From positions 1 to 6,014 of the forward strand of contig CAMOUF010000062.1 of assembly GCA_946626395.1 (NCBI GenBank): a stretch of 6,014 nt of DNA, read 5' to 3'. Within the stretch, counting starts at the first letter, position 1. Every line of letters begins with the position of its first letter. The position numbers and the translations under genes were made by a program. Source of the stretch: an uncultured Clostridia bacterium (GTDB lineage: Bacteria; Bacillota; Clostridia; Christensenellales; Aristaeellaceae). Below are positions 5,472-6,014 of the stretch, in pieces. The notes below the pieces were generated by a model that saw only the letters and a program-made list of their open reading frames with translations, was not told where the DNA came from and did not search any database.

Positions 5472-5496
5472 GAACCAGTAAAGAGGTGAAGGCTGC

Positions 5497-5958
5497 ATGG
5501 ATTGGAAATTGGTATGCGCCCAGCTTGAAGGGCTGATGGAAGCGGGAAGCTGGTATATCACCGGACTGGCCAACGCGTCCGCCCTGCTGTGGGAAAGCCT
5601 GGAGGATATTAACTGGGCAGGCTTTTACCTGGTGCGGAAGAACGAACTGGCCCTGGGGCCCTTTCAAGGGAAGCCCGCCTGCGCCCGGATCGGCTATGGC
5701 AAGGGTGTATGCGGCACAGCCTGGGCGGAAGGGCGCACCATATTGGTCCAGGACGTGCACGCCTTCCCCGGCCACATCGCCTGCGACAGCGCCTCCAACG
5801 CGGAAATCGTGATTCCCCTTCGGGACAAGGCCGGAACGGTGCGCGGGGTGCTGGACATAGACAGCCCCACCCTGGGCCGGTTTACGGAGGAGGACAGGCT
5901 GGGCCTGGAGGGCTTTGCCCGTATCCTGGAGGACGCCATGAAAGGATGGGAACCATGA
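5497..5958 (+). CDS. Free methionine-(R)-sulfoxide reductase (GAF-domain fRMsr)
   Basis: This 153-aa single-domain GAF protein has a typical length for the family (about 150-165). It reduces free L-methionine-(R)-sulfoxide to methionine with thioredoxin-type electron supply, in the cytoplasm. The hallmark segments are all present: INWAGFYLV (38-46), LGPFQGKPAC (53-62), GKGVCGTA (68-75), DVHAFPGHIACDSASNAEIVIPL (86-108) and GVLDIDSP (117-124). The three redox cysteines are C62, C72 and C96. Their spacing (10 and 24) is the same as in the E. coli enzyme (C84, C94, C118), and C96 corresponds to the catalytic one. AGAGGTG lies 8 nt before the ATG, behind the promoter at 5443-5471. Its stop overlaps the start of msrA (ATGA), and that partner strongly supports a methionine-oxidation repair role. 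The E. coli homologue is called msrC or yebR. Confidence 0.95.
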   Translation: MDWKLVCAQLEGLMEAGSWYITGLANASALLWESLEDINWAGFYLVRKNELALGPFQGKPACARIGYGKGVCGTAWAEGRTILVQDVHAFPGHIACDSASNAEIVIPLRDKAGTVRGVLDIDSPTLGRFTEEDRLGLEGFARILEDAMKGWEP

Positions 5959-6014
5959 AAACCATTTATCTGGCAGGCGGCTGCTTTTGGGGCTGCCAGA
6001 AATATTTTGATTTG
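5955..6014 (+). CDS. msrA: Peptide methionine sulfoxide reductase MsrA, first 20 codons (cut by window end)
   Basis: The frame from ATG at 5955 runs open to the window edge. Residues 8-13 are GGCFWG, the MsrA active-site signature, with catalytic Cys10 at the usual distance from the N-terminus, followed by a second Cys14 (usually Met or Val) and F18. MsrA reduces the S-epimer of methionine sulfoxide, mainly in proteins. The ATG overlaps the stop of the upstream free-methionine reductase gene by 4 bp, and AAGGA (5942-5946) lies 8 nt before it inside that gene, so coupled translation is likely. Whether it is fused to an MsrB domain, as is common in Bacillota, cannot be seen. Confidence 0.9.
   Translation, partial: MKTIYLAGGCFWGCQKYFDL

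Noticed and set aside
5338..5775. A minus-strand frame opposite the methionine-sulfoxide reductase gene
   Set aside because: The plus-strand gene has complete family motifs and catalytic cysteines. This frame runs through both promoters and shows no motif.

Overview
The window looks like a chromosomal stretch from a moderately GC-rich member of the Bacillota, most likely a gut-type Clostridia lineage. That is inferred from strong Shine-Dalgarno sites (AGGAG type), sigma-A-like promoters, a LytR-CpsA-Psr protein, a C39-type exported peptidase and an XRE-like helix-turn-helix family I associate with Clostridia. No rRNA, tRNA, CRISPR, insertion sequence or phage gene is visible. I did not find a clearly new multi-gene system. 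The least ordinary items are an internally duplicated HTH protein, an LCP protein with an eroded active site, and a possible 40-residue small ORF.

Layout from left to right. Positions 1-1213 (minus) hold a two-gene unit: a duplicated HTH protein (440-1213), then the N-terminal half of a BtpA/SgcQ-family TIM-barrel protein (1-399, cut by the window edge), with a promoter at 1246-1274. Positions 1214-1634 are mostly non-coding and AT-richer. They contain that promoter, a strong minus-strand intrinsic terminator (1441-1478) and a possible 40-aa ORF (1487-1609). Positions 1635-3347 (minus) hold yebC with its own near-consensus promoter (3319-3347), followed after 36 bp by an exported C39-type cysteine peptidase. 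This unit ends at the terminator.

Positions 3426-5369 (minus) hold an LCP-like exported protein and a 1-phosphofructokinase-type PfkB sugar kinase whose start overlaps the LCP stop (ATGA), driven from 5341-5369. Positions 5443-6014 (plus) hold a divergent methionine-sulfoxide repair operon: free methionine-(R)-sulfoxide reductase and the start of msrA, also joined by an ATGA overlap and driven from 5443-5471.

Functionally the window is four short transcription units. They cover an unknown HTH/TIM-barrel pair, a translation or gene-expression factor with an envelope peptidase, an envelope protein with a sugar-phosphate kinase, and oxidative damage repair of free and protein-bound methionine. 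Only the last unit has an obvious shared pathway.
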